Source of the DNA: Campylobacter sp. | Lineage (GTDB): Bacteria; Campylobacterota; Campylobacteria; Campylobacterales; Campylobacteraceae | NCBI GenBank assembly: GCA_017506845.1 | Contig: JAFVMP010000132.1 | Location: forward strand, 1-5,664 | Direction of reading: 5' to 3' | DNA: 5,664 nucleotides | In this document: piece after piece, positions 1 to 5,558 of the stretch | How positions within the stretch are numbered: position 1 is the first letter of the stretch | How the letters are laid out: each line of letters begins with the position of its first letter | The notes under the pieces: generated by a model | Database searches by the model: none | What the model was told of the DNA's origin: nothing | What the model saw: the letters and a program-made list of their open reading frames with translations, nothing else | Translations under genes and position numbers: made by a program

Positions 1-450
1 AAGTGGTTGATTGAAATTTTTGCAATTATAAAACATCCTACTCATATTAGTTACGCTGCTTACATTCCAGTTATTAAGCGGTTGATTGAAATTTTCGCAA
101 TCACTAAACATATAACGCATATCGGTTACACTGTCTACATCCCAGTTATTAAGTGGTTGATTGAAATTTTCGCAATCACTAAACATATAACGCATATCGG
201 TTACACTGTTTACATCCCAGTTATTAAGTGGTTGATTGAAATTTTTGCAACCAGCAAACATATAATTCATATCAGTTACACTGCTTACATTCCAGCTATT
301 AAGTGGTTGATTGAAATTATCGCAACCAGCAAACATCCCACTCATATTAACTACACTGCTTACATTCCAGTTATTAAGCGGTTGATTGAAATTTTCGCAA
401 TTATAAAACATCCCACTCATATCAGTTACACTGCTTACATCCCAATTCTC
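1..450 (-). repeat. 75-bp tandem repeat block C (six units, continues past the edge)
   Basis: Six in-frame 75-bp units start at 1, 76, 151, 226, 301 and 376 and encode the distal DUF285 repeats. The variable cores, in protein order, are SGMFYNCEN, SGMFAGCDN, NYMFAGCKN, RYMFSDCEN, RYMFSDCEN and SRMFYNCKN. Units 76-150 and 151-225 differ at only two bases, which indicates a recent duplication or gene conversion. The edge cuts the array, so the total number of units is unknown. Confidence 0.95.
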
Positions 451-2271
451 TATACCGCTAAAATCTTCACGCCTAATCTTATAAAACAAATCACTCATAT
501 CAATTATAGCGCTAGTATCTATATCGCCTAAATTTAAACTTTCTACTCTTGCTAAACTTTCTAATTCATCTTTTGTTTTTGGATAGTATCGTGTTTTATT
601 ATTTACTATTTTTCTCTCTACAAAATATATTAGTGGTGGTTTATCAATCAACTCTTGAGATAGTTTGTCTTTCCAGCTATCAAGTGGTTGATTGAAATTT
701 TCGCAATCAGCTAACATCCCAATCATATCAGTTACACTGCTTACATCCCAGTTGTTAAGTGGTTGATTGAAATTTTTGCAATCAGCAAACATTGCTCTCA
801 TATTAGTTACGCTGCTTACATTCCAGTTATCAAGTGGTTGATTGAAATTTTTGCAATCAGCAAACATTGCTCTCATATTAGTTACGCTGCTTACATCCCA
901 GTTATTAAGTGGTTGATTGAAATTTTTGCAATCAGCAAACACCCCATTCATATCAGTTACACTGCTTACATCCCAGTTATTAAGTGGTTGATTGAAATTA
1001 TAGCAATGAGCAAACATCTCACTCATATTAACTACACTGCTTACATCCCAGTTATTAAGCGGTTGATTGAAATTATCGCAATCAACAAACATCCAACCCA
1101 TATCAGTTACACTGCCTACATCCCAGCTCTCTATACCGCTAAAATCTTCACGCTCACTCCCATAAAATAACTCACTCATATCAGTTATAGCGCTAGTATC
1201 TATATCGCCTAAATTTAAACTATTATCTAGAGTCAATAATTTTAGCTGCCATTTGTATTTAGGGTGATATTTGCCATTGATTGGCTTGATAGTTGCTCTA
1301 GCTTTTTCAAATGTGTCATAACCATAAATTTCATTTATTATCTTATCAGCGTTTGGGTTGTTTATGAGCCAGCTATCAAGTGGTTGATTGAAATCATAGC
1401 AACCAGCAAACATATAACTCATATCAGTTACACTGCTTACATCCCAGCTATTAAGCGGTTGATTGAAATTTTTGCAACCAGCAAACATATCACTCATATT
1501 AGTTACACTGCTTACATCCCAATTCTCTATGCCGCTAAAATCTTCGCGCTCACTCTCATAAAACAAATTACTCATATCAGTTATATCGCTAGTATCTATA
1601 TCGCCTAAATATATATCTTCATCATCAATCAAATTTGCTAGCTCATCTTTGCTTTGTGGTGCATATAGCTTAATAGGAAAGAAATACTCCATATCCGCTA
1701 CAGCTGTGATATTGTAATCACTAGCAATACTCTTAGCTATAAAGCTATCTTGACAGATGATACCAGCTATCATATCAATTGGCAAATGCGTAGGCACAAG
1801 TGCCTCGGCCATCATTTTATCTCTTTTAGATTGCTTGATGGATTTATTGGCGTGGTTCCAGCCTTTTGACATCACCTCACTCCAGCTGATAAACTGCGTA
1901 TTTAGCAAGTCGCTAAGCTCATTTGCACATTCATATTTAGCAGCAGTGGCACTAGCGTTAGTAAATATCACTCCATCAGCTAGTAGAGCAGTTTTGTGAA
2001 TTTGTAGGATTATAATCTTGCTTCCGTAACTCTTTTGTGCTGAGTATAAAGCGGCGTTGCGTGGGTTGAAGTATAGGCTTACATATTCACTAATTGCCTT
2101 GCCATATATCGGCTCAGCGTGGGAGCGCTTTGGGTCAGTGGAGATAGCGCTAATGCCGTGGCTCATTATATCGCTTAAATCATCAAGATTGGCAATATAA
2201 TAAATGTAGCTATTTTTGAGTGGGAGCTTTTCTAGGGTGCTAATTATGTTAGTTACTTGGAAAATTGCCAT
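1..2271 (-). CDS. DarT-like ADP-ribosyltransferase fused to DUF285/BspA-type repeats, 3' end beyond window
   Basis: The frame is open from ATG 2271-2269 to the window edge, 757 codons with no stop. AAAGG at 2283-2279 lies 7 nt before the ATG and no in-frame upstream start is seen. Residues ~1-205 follow the DarT/DUF4433 pattern: IYYIANLDDLSDIMSHGI (23-40, family YHITHxDNLxxILxxGL), ISEYVSLYFNPRNAALYS (60-77, family LHDYVPFYFxPRSPMLY), GVIFTNASA (100-108), then KRDKMMAEALVP (149-160), with E156 the candidate catalytic glutamate. DarT enzymes ADP-ribosylate thymidine in single-stranded DNA. From ~221 the protein consists of 25-residue DUF285 units (WDVSSVTDMxxMFAxCxNFNQPLNN) in three blocks, each opened by LGDIDTSxIxDMSxLFY. 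No signal peptide or membrane segment is visible, so a cytoplasmic location is inferred. The family calls are firm; the combined function is unknown. A DarG-like antitoxin could lie downstream, outside the window. Confidence 0.85.
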   Translation of the reverse strand, partial: MAIFQVTNIISTLEKLPLKNSYIYYIANLDDLSDIMSHGISAISTDPKRSHAEPIYGKAISEYVSLYFNPRNAALYSAQKSYGSKIIILQIHKTALLADGVIFTNASATAAKYECANELSDLLNTQFISWSEVMSKGWNHANKSIKQSKRDKMMAEALVPTHLPIDMIAGIICQDSFIAKSIASDYNITAVADMEYFFPIKLYAPQSKDELANLIDDEDIYLGDIDTSDITDMSNLFYESEREDFSGIENWDVSSVTNMSDMFAGCKNFNQPLNSWDVSSVTDMSYMFAGCYDFNQPLDSWLINNPNADKIINEIYGYDTFEKARATIKPINGKYHPKYKWQLKLLTLDNSLNLGDIDTSAITDMSELFYGSEREDFSGIESWDVGSVTDMGWMFVDCDNFNQPLNNWDVSSVVNMSEMFAHCYNFNQPLNNWDVSSVTDMNGVFADCKNFNQPLNNWDVSSVTNMRAMFADCKNFNQPLDNWNVSSVTNMRAMFADCKNFNQPLNNWDVSSVTDMIGMLADCENFNQPLDSWKDKLSQELIDKPPLIYFVERKIVNNKTRYYPKTKDELESLARVESLNLGDIDTSAIIDMSDLFYKIRREDFSGIENWDVSSVTDMSGMFYNCENFNQPLNNWNVSSVVNMSGMFAGCDNFNQPLNSWNVSSVTDMNYMFAGCKNFNQPLNNWDVNSVTDMRYMFSDCENFNQPLNNWDVDSVTDMRYMFSDCENFNQPLNNWNVSSVTNMSRMFYNCKNFNQPL
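451..541 (-). repeat. Capping module of repeat block C
   Basis: This non-75-bp module opens block C and encodes LGDIDTSAIIDMSDLFY followed by a REDFSGIENW stretch; the glycine of LGDIDTS is residue 582. It is nearly the same at DNA level as 1132-1221, and the two copies lie 681 bp apart. It is preceded in the protein by a linker with RYYPKTKDELESL, a phrase common before DUF285 arrays. Confidence 0.85.
682..1131 (-). repeat. 75-bp tandem repeat block B (six units)
   Basis: Six in-frame 75-bp units start at 682, 757, 832, 907, 982 and 1057. The variable cores, in protein order, are GWMFVDCDN, SEMFAHCYN, NGVFADCKN, RAMFADCKN, RAMFADCKN and IGMLADCEN. Units 757-831 and 832-906 differ at two bases, and both changes only swap Asp and Asn. 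The block ends in FNQPLDSW, followed by a unique linker encoded at ~681-542. Confidence 0.95.
1132..1221 (-). repeat. Capping module of repeat block B
   Basis: This encodes LGDIDTSAITDMSELFY and a REDFSGIESW stretch that opens block B; the glycine of LGDIDTS is residue 355. It shares long identical stretches with 451-541. The preceding linker (residues ~299-351, encoded at ~1377-1222) is unique sequence containing KYHPKYKWQLK. Confidence 0.85.
1378..1527 (-). repeat. 75-bp tandem repeat block A (two units)
   Basis: Two 75-bp units at 1378 and 1453 encode the DUF285 repeats nearest the DarT-like domain, with cores SDMFAGCKN and SYMFAGCYD. The block ends in FNQPLDSW like block B, which shows that each block is a closed module with a cap and a terminal unit. 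Confidence 0.93.
1528..1611 (-). repeat. Capping module of repeat block A, joins the DarT-like domain to the repeats
   Basis: This encodes LGDIDTSDITDMSNLFY and a REDFSGIENW stretch; the glycine of LGDIDTS is residue 223. It is preceded by LYAPQSKDELANLIDDED, the same type of leader as in the other two blocks, which therefore marks the domain boundary at about residue 202-220. Confidence 0.85.
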
Positions 2272-2278
2272 TTGTCTG

Positions 2279-2319
2279 CCTTTGGAATATAAATATAGTA
2301 TTTTGATAGCTATATTATA
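2279..2319 (-). promoter_or_regulatory. Candidate promoter -10 box and ribosome site of the DarT-like fusion gene
   Basis: On the minus strand TATAAT is found at 2319-2314 in AT-rich sequence, which would give a leader of about 36 nt. AAAGG at 2283-2279 is placed 7 nt before the ATG at 2271. No clear -35 box is seen, which is usual for Campylobacter vegetative promoters. No operator-like inverted repeat is evident between the two elements. Confidence 0.5.
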
Positions 2320-2661
2320 TCTTTATAAGTTTAAATTTAGCTGGAGAATTTAGCGGTGAATTTATTTTAAAGCAAATGAAAATTTTTACAGATATAGCAA
2401 AAACTAGTTTAGCTACAATCTAACTTCTACAAAAAACAAGTTAGCTTTGCTCTTATTTTGTAGCCCTGATAAATGGCATTGTTTATCTTTTGTGCTACTT
2501 GCATTACTATTTATCTACCAAAAAATATCTTTTTTCTTAAAATAAGTTAAATTTATAAAAACATACTTTTTACAAAATATCAATTCATTTAATCTAATTA
2601 AGATAGTGGCAAATTTCACCTATTTGCAATAAAATGCAGAGTAAATAATAATAAATTTAAA
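2284..2661. other. Non-coding gap of ~380 bp between the fusion gene and the thioesterase terminator
   Basis: No credible gene is seen on either strand; the longest ATG frames found are about 25 codons without ribosome sites. The stretch is very AT-rich. Two overlapping, mutually exclusive inverted repeats occur: CTAACTT 2420-2426 with AAGTTAG 2438-2444, and CTACAAAA 2427-2434 with TTTTGTAG 2456-2463. They may be chance, a remnant terminator or a small RNA. The promoter of the fusion gene occupies the left end. Confidence 0.5.
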
Positions 2662-2695
2662 GCCAAATTTGAGCACCTAAAATCTCAAATTTGGC
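2641..2695 (-). terminator. Rho-independent terminator of the thioesterase gene
   Basis: A perfect 12-bp stem pairs GCCAAATTTGAG (2662-2673) with CTCAAATTTGGC (2684-2695) around a 10-nt loop. Read on the minus strand, it starts 7 nt after the thioesterase stop codon and is followed by the T-rich tract TTTAAATTTATTATTATTT. It should insulate the DarT-like gene from the upstream genes. Confidence 0.8.
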
Positions 2696-2702
2696 CTATT
2701 GA

Positions 2703-3107
2703 TCAAAATCCGTGTAATCTTTTTAAATCACTATCTATTAATTTTTTATTACCTTTTTCATCTACGCTAACATAAGTTACTTCGGCAGTTGTAACTGGAA
2801 CACACTCACAAAATCCTTGCGAATTTAATCTTTGAACTACTACTTTTACCACTGTTGTTATAGATGTTTGACCTACTTGAGTTATTTTTGCATAGCAACT
2901 AACAATATCCCCAATAAATACTGGCTCTTTAAAAATTACCTCTTTCATTGAGATTGTTACAACCCTTATAGGTGCTAACTCTCTAGCAGCTATAGCCCCA
3001 GCAAGGTCAATTTGAGAAAGAATCCATCCACCAAATATATTGCCAGCTGGATTTGTATCGCTTGGCATAGCGACGATTTTTATCCTTGGTTCGCCCATAT
3101 TTTTCAT
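2703..3107 (-). CDS. Acyl-CoA thioesterase, YciA-like hotdog family (134 aa)
   Basis: This is a complete single-domain hotdog-fold protein that hydrolyses acyl-CoA thioesters in the cytoplasm; the exact chain-length preference cannot be read from sequence. The family signature MPSDTNPAGNIFGGWILSQ (14-32) is followed by IDLAG (33-37), with D34 at the position of the conserved catalytic acid. Further matches are VIFKEPVFIGDIVSCYAKI (57-75), GQTS, and the C-terminal strand AEVTYVSVDEKG. The length is typical of the family, and C. jejuni Cj0915 is a known relative (from memory). The ATG at 3107 is chosen because AAGGA at 3120-3116 sits 8 nt before it; M4 would be too far. It is a single transcription unit, with its own promoter and terminator. 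No signal peptide is seen. Confidence 0.92.
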   Translation of the reverse strand: MKNMGEPRIKIVAMPSDTNPAGNIFGGWILSQIDLAGAIAARELAPIRVVTISMKEVIFKEPVFIGDIVSCYAKITQVGQTSITTVVKVVVQRLNSQGFCECVPVTTAEVTYVSVDEKGNKKLIDSDLKRLHGF

Positions 3108-3157
3108 TAATCAAATCCTTAATATTTTTAAATTGGAATTGTAACTTTGAATTATTA

Positions 3158-3163
3158 ATTATA
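3158..3163 (-). promoter_or_regulatory. Candidate -10 box for the thioesterase gene
   Basis: Minus-strand TATAAT at 3163-3158 lies in T/A-rich sequence between the chemotaxis gene terminator and the thioesterase start. It predicts a leader of about 45 nt. No -35 box is clear. Confidence 0.5.
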
Positions 3164-3177
3164 ATTAAATTTAAGTT

Positions 3178-3222
3178 AAAAAAAAGCTATAATTCTAGCC
3201 ACCACTTGGGTAGCTAGAATTA
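3178..3222 (-). terminator. Rho-independent terminator of the chemotaxis receptor gene
   Basis: A 10-bp stem pairs 3190-3199 (TAATTCTAGC) with 3213-3222 (GCTAGAATTA), extended inward by three more pairs after one mismatch. On the minus strand it is followed closely by eight T residues (3185-3178). The first arm contains the TAA stop codon of the receptor gene (3222-3220), so the hairpin overlaps the end of the reading frame. Confidence 0.9.
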
Positions 3223-4809
3223 GGTTTTGAATTTATTTAGATCATCTTCTAATCTGGTAGATACATCTTTTAGACTAGTTGAGACATCTAAGAATTGATG
3301 TGCAATTTTAGCATTATTATCAAATGCTTCTACAGAGCTTTCAGACTGATCTAGTAGAGTCTTTATCTTTTTATTAATCTCTATAGCCATCGATGATACC
3401 TCTTGAACTATCTGCATAGATTCGCTTGTAGCTTTTTGGGTTGATCTAGCTCTATCCATTAACTCATTTGCACTTGTGCTAATAAGTGCAATATTTTTAG
3501 CATTTTCATTAAGCGAAACACCTAACTCCCTAGTAGATTCTATCATATTTTGAGCATTAGAGTTTATACCGCTTAAGGATTCATTGGTCTTTTCAGCTAA
3601 GACTCTAACCTCTTCAGCAACCACTGCAAAACCTCTTCCCATCTCTCCAGCACGAGCTGCCTCTATAGCTGCATTTAAAGCAAGTAAATTTGTTTGATCA
3701 GCTATATCGCCTATGATGTCTAATACCTTTTTCATATCCTCAGTTTGACTTACTACGCTTACTGTTTTATGGGCTATTTCTTGTTCTTTAGCATTAGCCT
3801 CATTTAGACGAGTTACTACCTGACTAAGAGAAAGGATCATCTCTTCAAGCTCATCAAATGATTGTTTATTTGCTCCAGCGGCTTTAGTTGATTTATCTGT
3901 TGACATCTCTAACTCATCAGATATACTCTTGCTTACTGCATATGAATCTGCTGCTTGAGCTTTGCCGTCTTCTGTGCTATTAAGTAATATAGAAGCATTA
4001 TTATTTAGCGTTATTGTCTGATTTTCTACACTTCTTGCGCTATTTTGAGCTTTTTTGACTATGTCTTGAATTTTCTCTATAAATACATTAATATGCTGGC
4101 AAGTCTGACCAATCTCATCATTGCTCTTTACTGCAATTCTAGCACTTAAATCGCCATCGCCACTACTTAAATCCTTAGCACGGTTTAATAACTCCAACAC
4201 TGGAGCAATAACAACCTTGCGAAGTACAACCAAAACAATAATAGCAGTTAAAATAAGTGAAATAGTAAAGATTAAAAAGAACATAACACTCTTATCTCGT
4301 AAATCTTTATCCATAGCATTTAATGAGTATGATAAATCCATCACGCCTAAAACATCATTTTCTTTAGATAAAGCATGACAAGCTAAACATTCGCTCTTAG
4401 CAATAATTGGAGTAACTAATCTTAATTGATGGTCATCTTCGGTTTTGATAGTCTCTGTATAATTTTTTGGATTTATAAATTGCTCTTTGATAATATTATC
4501 CTTAGGCACCACCTTATCTAATCCAAACCCTTCAGATACAACATCAGAACGATAAATATTTAAAGATGCTACGCCTTTAATTAAACTTGCATCATGAACT
4601 GATTTTTCTATAATTTGTGGGTCGCCTGTATTCATCGCAGTCTGAACTGTTTGAAATATCGACGAGCTTAGCATATTTAAGCTATCTTTAGTAATCTGTG
4701 TAGATGAGTTATTAAACTGAGCTATGATAATAAACTGCATAACTACAAAGCTAATAAATAGCACAGCAATAATACTGAGAACTATTTTCTTACCTATGGT
4801 ATTAATCAT
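3220..4809 (-). CDS. Methyl-accepting chemotaxis protein with periplasmic CXXCH (heme c) sensor domain
   Basis: This is a complete 529-residue transmembrane receptor that would signal through CheW/CheA to the flagellar motor. TM1 is at ~8-30, a periplasmic domain at ~31-173, TM2 at ~174-196, HAMP at ~198-252 (P203, then DEIG 231-234), and the cytoplasmic coiled coil runs to the C-terminus. The conserved signalling tip spans ~368-408, with [19 protein letters not shown] followed by [18 protein letters not shown]. The periplasmic part contains CLACH (141-145), a c-type heme site, shortly before TM2. Periplasmic heme c receptors such as DcrA of Desulfovibrio and GSU0935 of Geobacter respond to redox or oxygen; a similar role here is inferred. 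No C-terminal CheR/CheB-binding pentapeptide is seen. AAGG at 4822-4819 lies 9 nt before the ATG. In C. jejuni a receptor (Tlp7, Cj0952c/Cj0951c) also adjoins purH, as I recall. Confidence 0.93.
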   Translation of the reverse strand: MINTIGKKIVLSIIAVLFISFVVMQFIIIAQFNNSSTQITKDSLNMLSSSIFQTVQTAMNTGDPQIIEKSVHDASLIKGVASLNIYRSDVVSEGFGLDKVVPKDNIIKEQFINPKNYTETIKTEDDHQLRLVTPIIAKSECLACHALSKENDVLGVMDLSYSLNAMDKDLRDKSVMFFLIFTISLILTAIIVLVVLRKVVIAPVLELLNRAKDLSSGDGDLSARIAVKSNDEIGQTCQHINVFIEKIQDIVKKAQNSARSVENQTITLNNNASILLNSTEDGKAQAADSYAVSKSISDELEMSTDKSTKAAGANKQSFDELEEMILSLSQVVTRLNEANAKEQEIAHKTVSVVSQTEDMKKVLDIIGDIADQTNLLALNAAIEAARAGEMGRGFAVVAEEVRVLAEKTNESLSGINSNAQNMIESTRELGVSLNENAKNIALISTSANELMDRARSTQKATSESMQIVQEVSSMAIEINKKIKTLLDQSESSVEAFDNNAKIAHQFLDVSTSLKDVSTRLEDDLNKFKT

Positions 4810-4839
4810 TTTGTCTCACCTTGAATAAAATATAATGAA

Positions 4840-4845
4840 ATTATA
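4840..4845 (-). promoter_or_regulatory. Candidate -10 box for the chemotaxis receptor gene
   Basis: Minus-strand TATAAT at 4845-4840 is preceded by GATG and gives a leader of roughly 24 nt. No sigma-28 or sigma-54 type promoter was recognised, so vegetative expression is the simpler reading. Confidence 0.5.
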
Positions 4846-4885
4846 CATCTTTAACTCTTACTAGAAGTTTAATAAGATAATTTTC

Positions 4886-4922
4886 GCCTAAAATAGGCAA
4901 ACTTGGGTCGAATTTGACCCAA
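4886..4922 (-). terminator. Tandem hairpins after purH, probable terminator
   Basis: Six nucleotides after the purH stop, TTGGGTC (4903-4909) pairs with GACCCAA (4916-4922) around a 6-nt loop. A second small hairpin follows on the minus strand, GCCTA/TAGGC at 4886-4898. Neither is followed by a strong T tract, so termination may be partial and some readthrough into the receptor gene is possible. Confidence 0.55.
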
Positions 4923-4928
4923 ATTAAA

Positions 4929-5558
4929 TTAATGCAAGAAGTGTCTAATACCTGTAAAATACATACTCATACCAGCTTTATTAGCTGCTTCTATTACATC
5001 TTCATCACGAATTGAACCACCTGGTTGAATCACATTTGCAACGCCAACACTTGCTGCTATCTCTATACTATCAGCAAATGGGAAAAATGCCTCACTAGCT
5101 AATGCGCAACCTTTTAGATCTATACCCATATCATTAGCTTTAGCTACTGCAGCACGAGCCGCATCCACCCTGCTAGTCATACCCATACCAATTGCTAAAA
5201 GAGTGCTATCTTTGACATAAACCACGCAGTTTGATTTAGTTAAAGCTGCAATTTTCCATGCAATTTTAAGGTCGTTTATCTCATCTGGATTTGCTGCCTT
5301 TGTAGTAACTTGCTGTGCGTTATCTACTTCGCTATCACTTAGGCTATCTTTTTCTTGAAATACAAATCCGCCATCAATATGCTTAAAGTCCCATTTATGG
5401 CCAGATGTTACTAAGAATTTATTATTTTGGGTAAAGATTTTAGTACGCTTTTTATCACTATAAAGTTCTAAAACACCCTCTTCTACATTTGCAGCTATTA
5501 TAACCTCTATAAATATCTCTTTAGTTTTAAGAGCTAGCTCCTTTGTAAGAAGTCTTTT
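4929..5558 (-). CDS. purH: PurH C-terminal part (AICAR transformylase), 5' part missing or broken
   Basis: PurH is the bifunctional enzyme of the last two steps of IMP synthesis (formyl transfer to AICAR, then ring closure). Only ~209 of the usual ~510 residues are readable. Recognisable segments are LTKELALKTKEIFIEVIIAA, KIFTQNNKFLV, DFKHIDGGFVFQ, AALTKSNCVVYVKD, IGMGMTSRVDAARAAVAKA, LASEAFFPFADSI, QPGGSIRDEDV and the terminal FTGIRHFLH. The whole N-terminal IMP cyclohydrolase domain and the VKHxNPCG catalytic segment of the transformylase are absent. Upstream, the same frame meets TGA at 5561-5559 and several more stops. GTG at 5225 is inside the domain and is not a real start. Either the gene is truncated or rearranged in the genome, or the sequence is misjoined near the window edge. 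As it stands it cannot encode an active enzyme. Confidence 0.85.
   Translation of the reverse strand, partial: KRLLTKELALKTKEIFIEVIIAANVEEGVLELYSDKKRTKIFTQNNKFLVTSGHKWDFKHIDGGFVFQEKDSLSDSEVDNAQQVTTKAANPDEINDLKIAWKIAALTKSNCVVYVKDSTLLAIGMGMTSRVDAARAAVAKANDMGIDLKGCALASEAFFPFADSIEIAASVGVANVIQPGGSIRDEDVIEAANKAGMSMYFTGIRHFLH

Noticed and set aside
1..1527. CRISPR array or non-coding satellite
   Set aside because: The units are contiguous without spacers, keep the reading frame at 75 bp and encode a known protein repeat.
7..1608. Long plus-strand open frames at 7-531, 763-1170 and 1264-1608 with repeats such as WLIEIFAISKH
   Set aside because: They are the exact antisense of the DUF285 repeats in the same codon phase. 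The minus strand gives the well-known FNQPLNNWDVSSVTDM unit and one frame without a stop.
1757..1999. Plus-strand open frame of 80 codons
   Set aside because: It is opposite the conserved DarT-like domain, which explains the sequence; there is no ribosome site or family resemblance.
1..2271. Annotation of the large gene as a plain BspA-family surface protein
   Set aside because: The N-terminus is a DarT-like enzyme domain with no export signal, so the repeat-based name covers only part of the protein and suggests the wrong location.
2473..2550. Plus-strand frame of 25 codons and a minus-strand frame of 24 codons starting at 2504 in the gap
   Set aside because: Neither has a convincing ribosome site or recognisable sequence; both are expected by chance in AT-rich DNA.
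4121..4378. Plus-strand open frame of 85 codons
   Set aside because: It is antisense to the HAMP, TM2 and heme-motif region of the chemotaxis receptor.
5223..5225. GTG start giving a separate 98-residue protein
   Set aside because: The frame upstream of this GTG still encodes conserved PurH residues (AALTKSNCV), so it is an internal valine.
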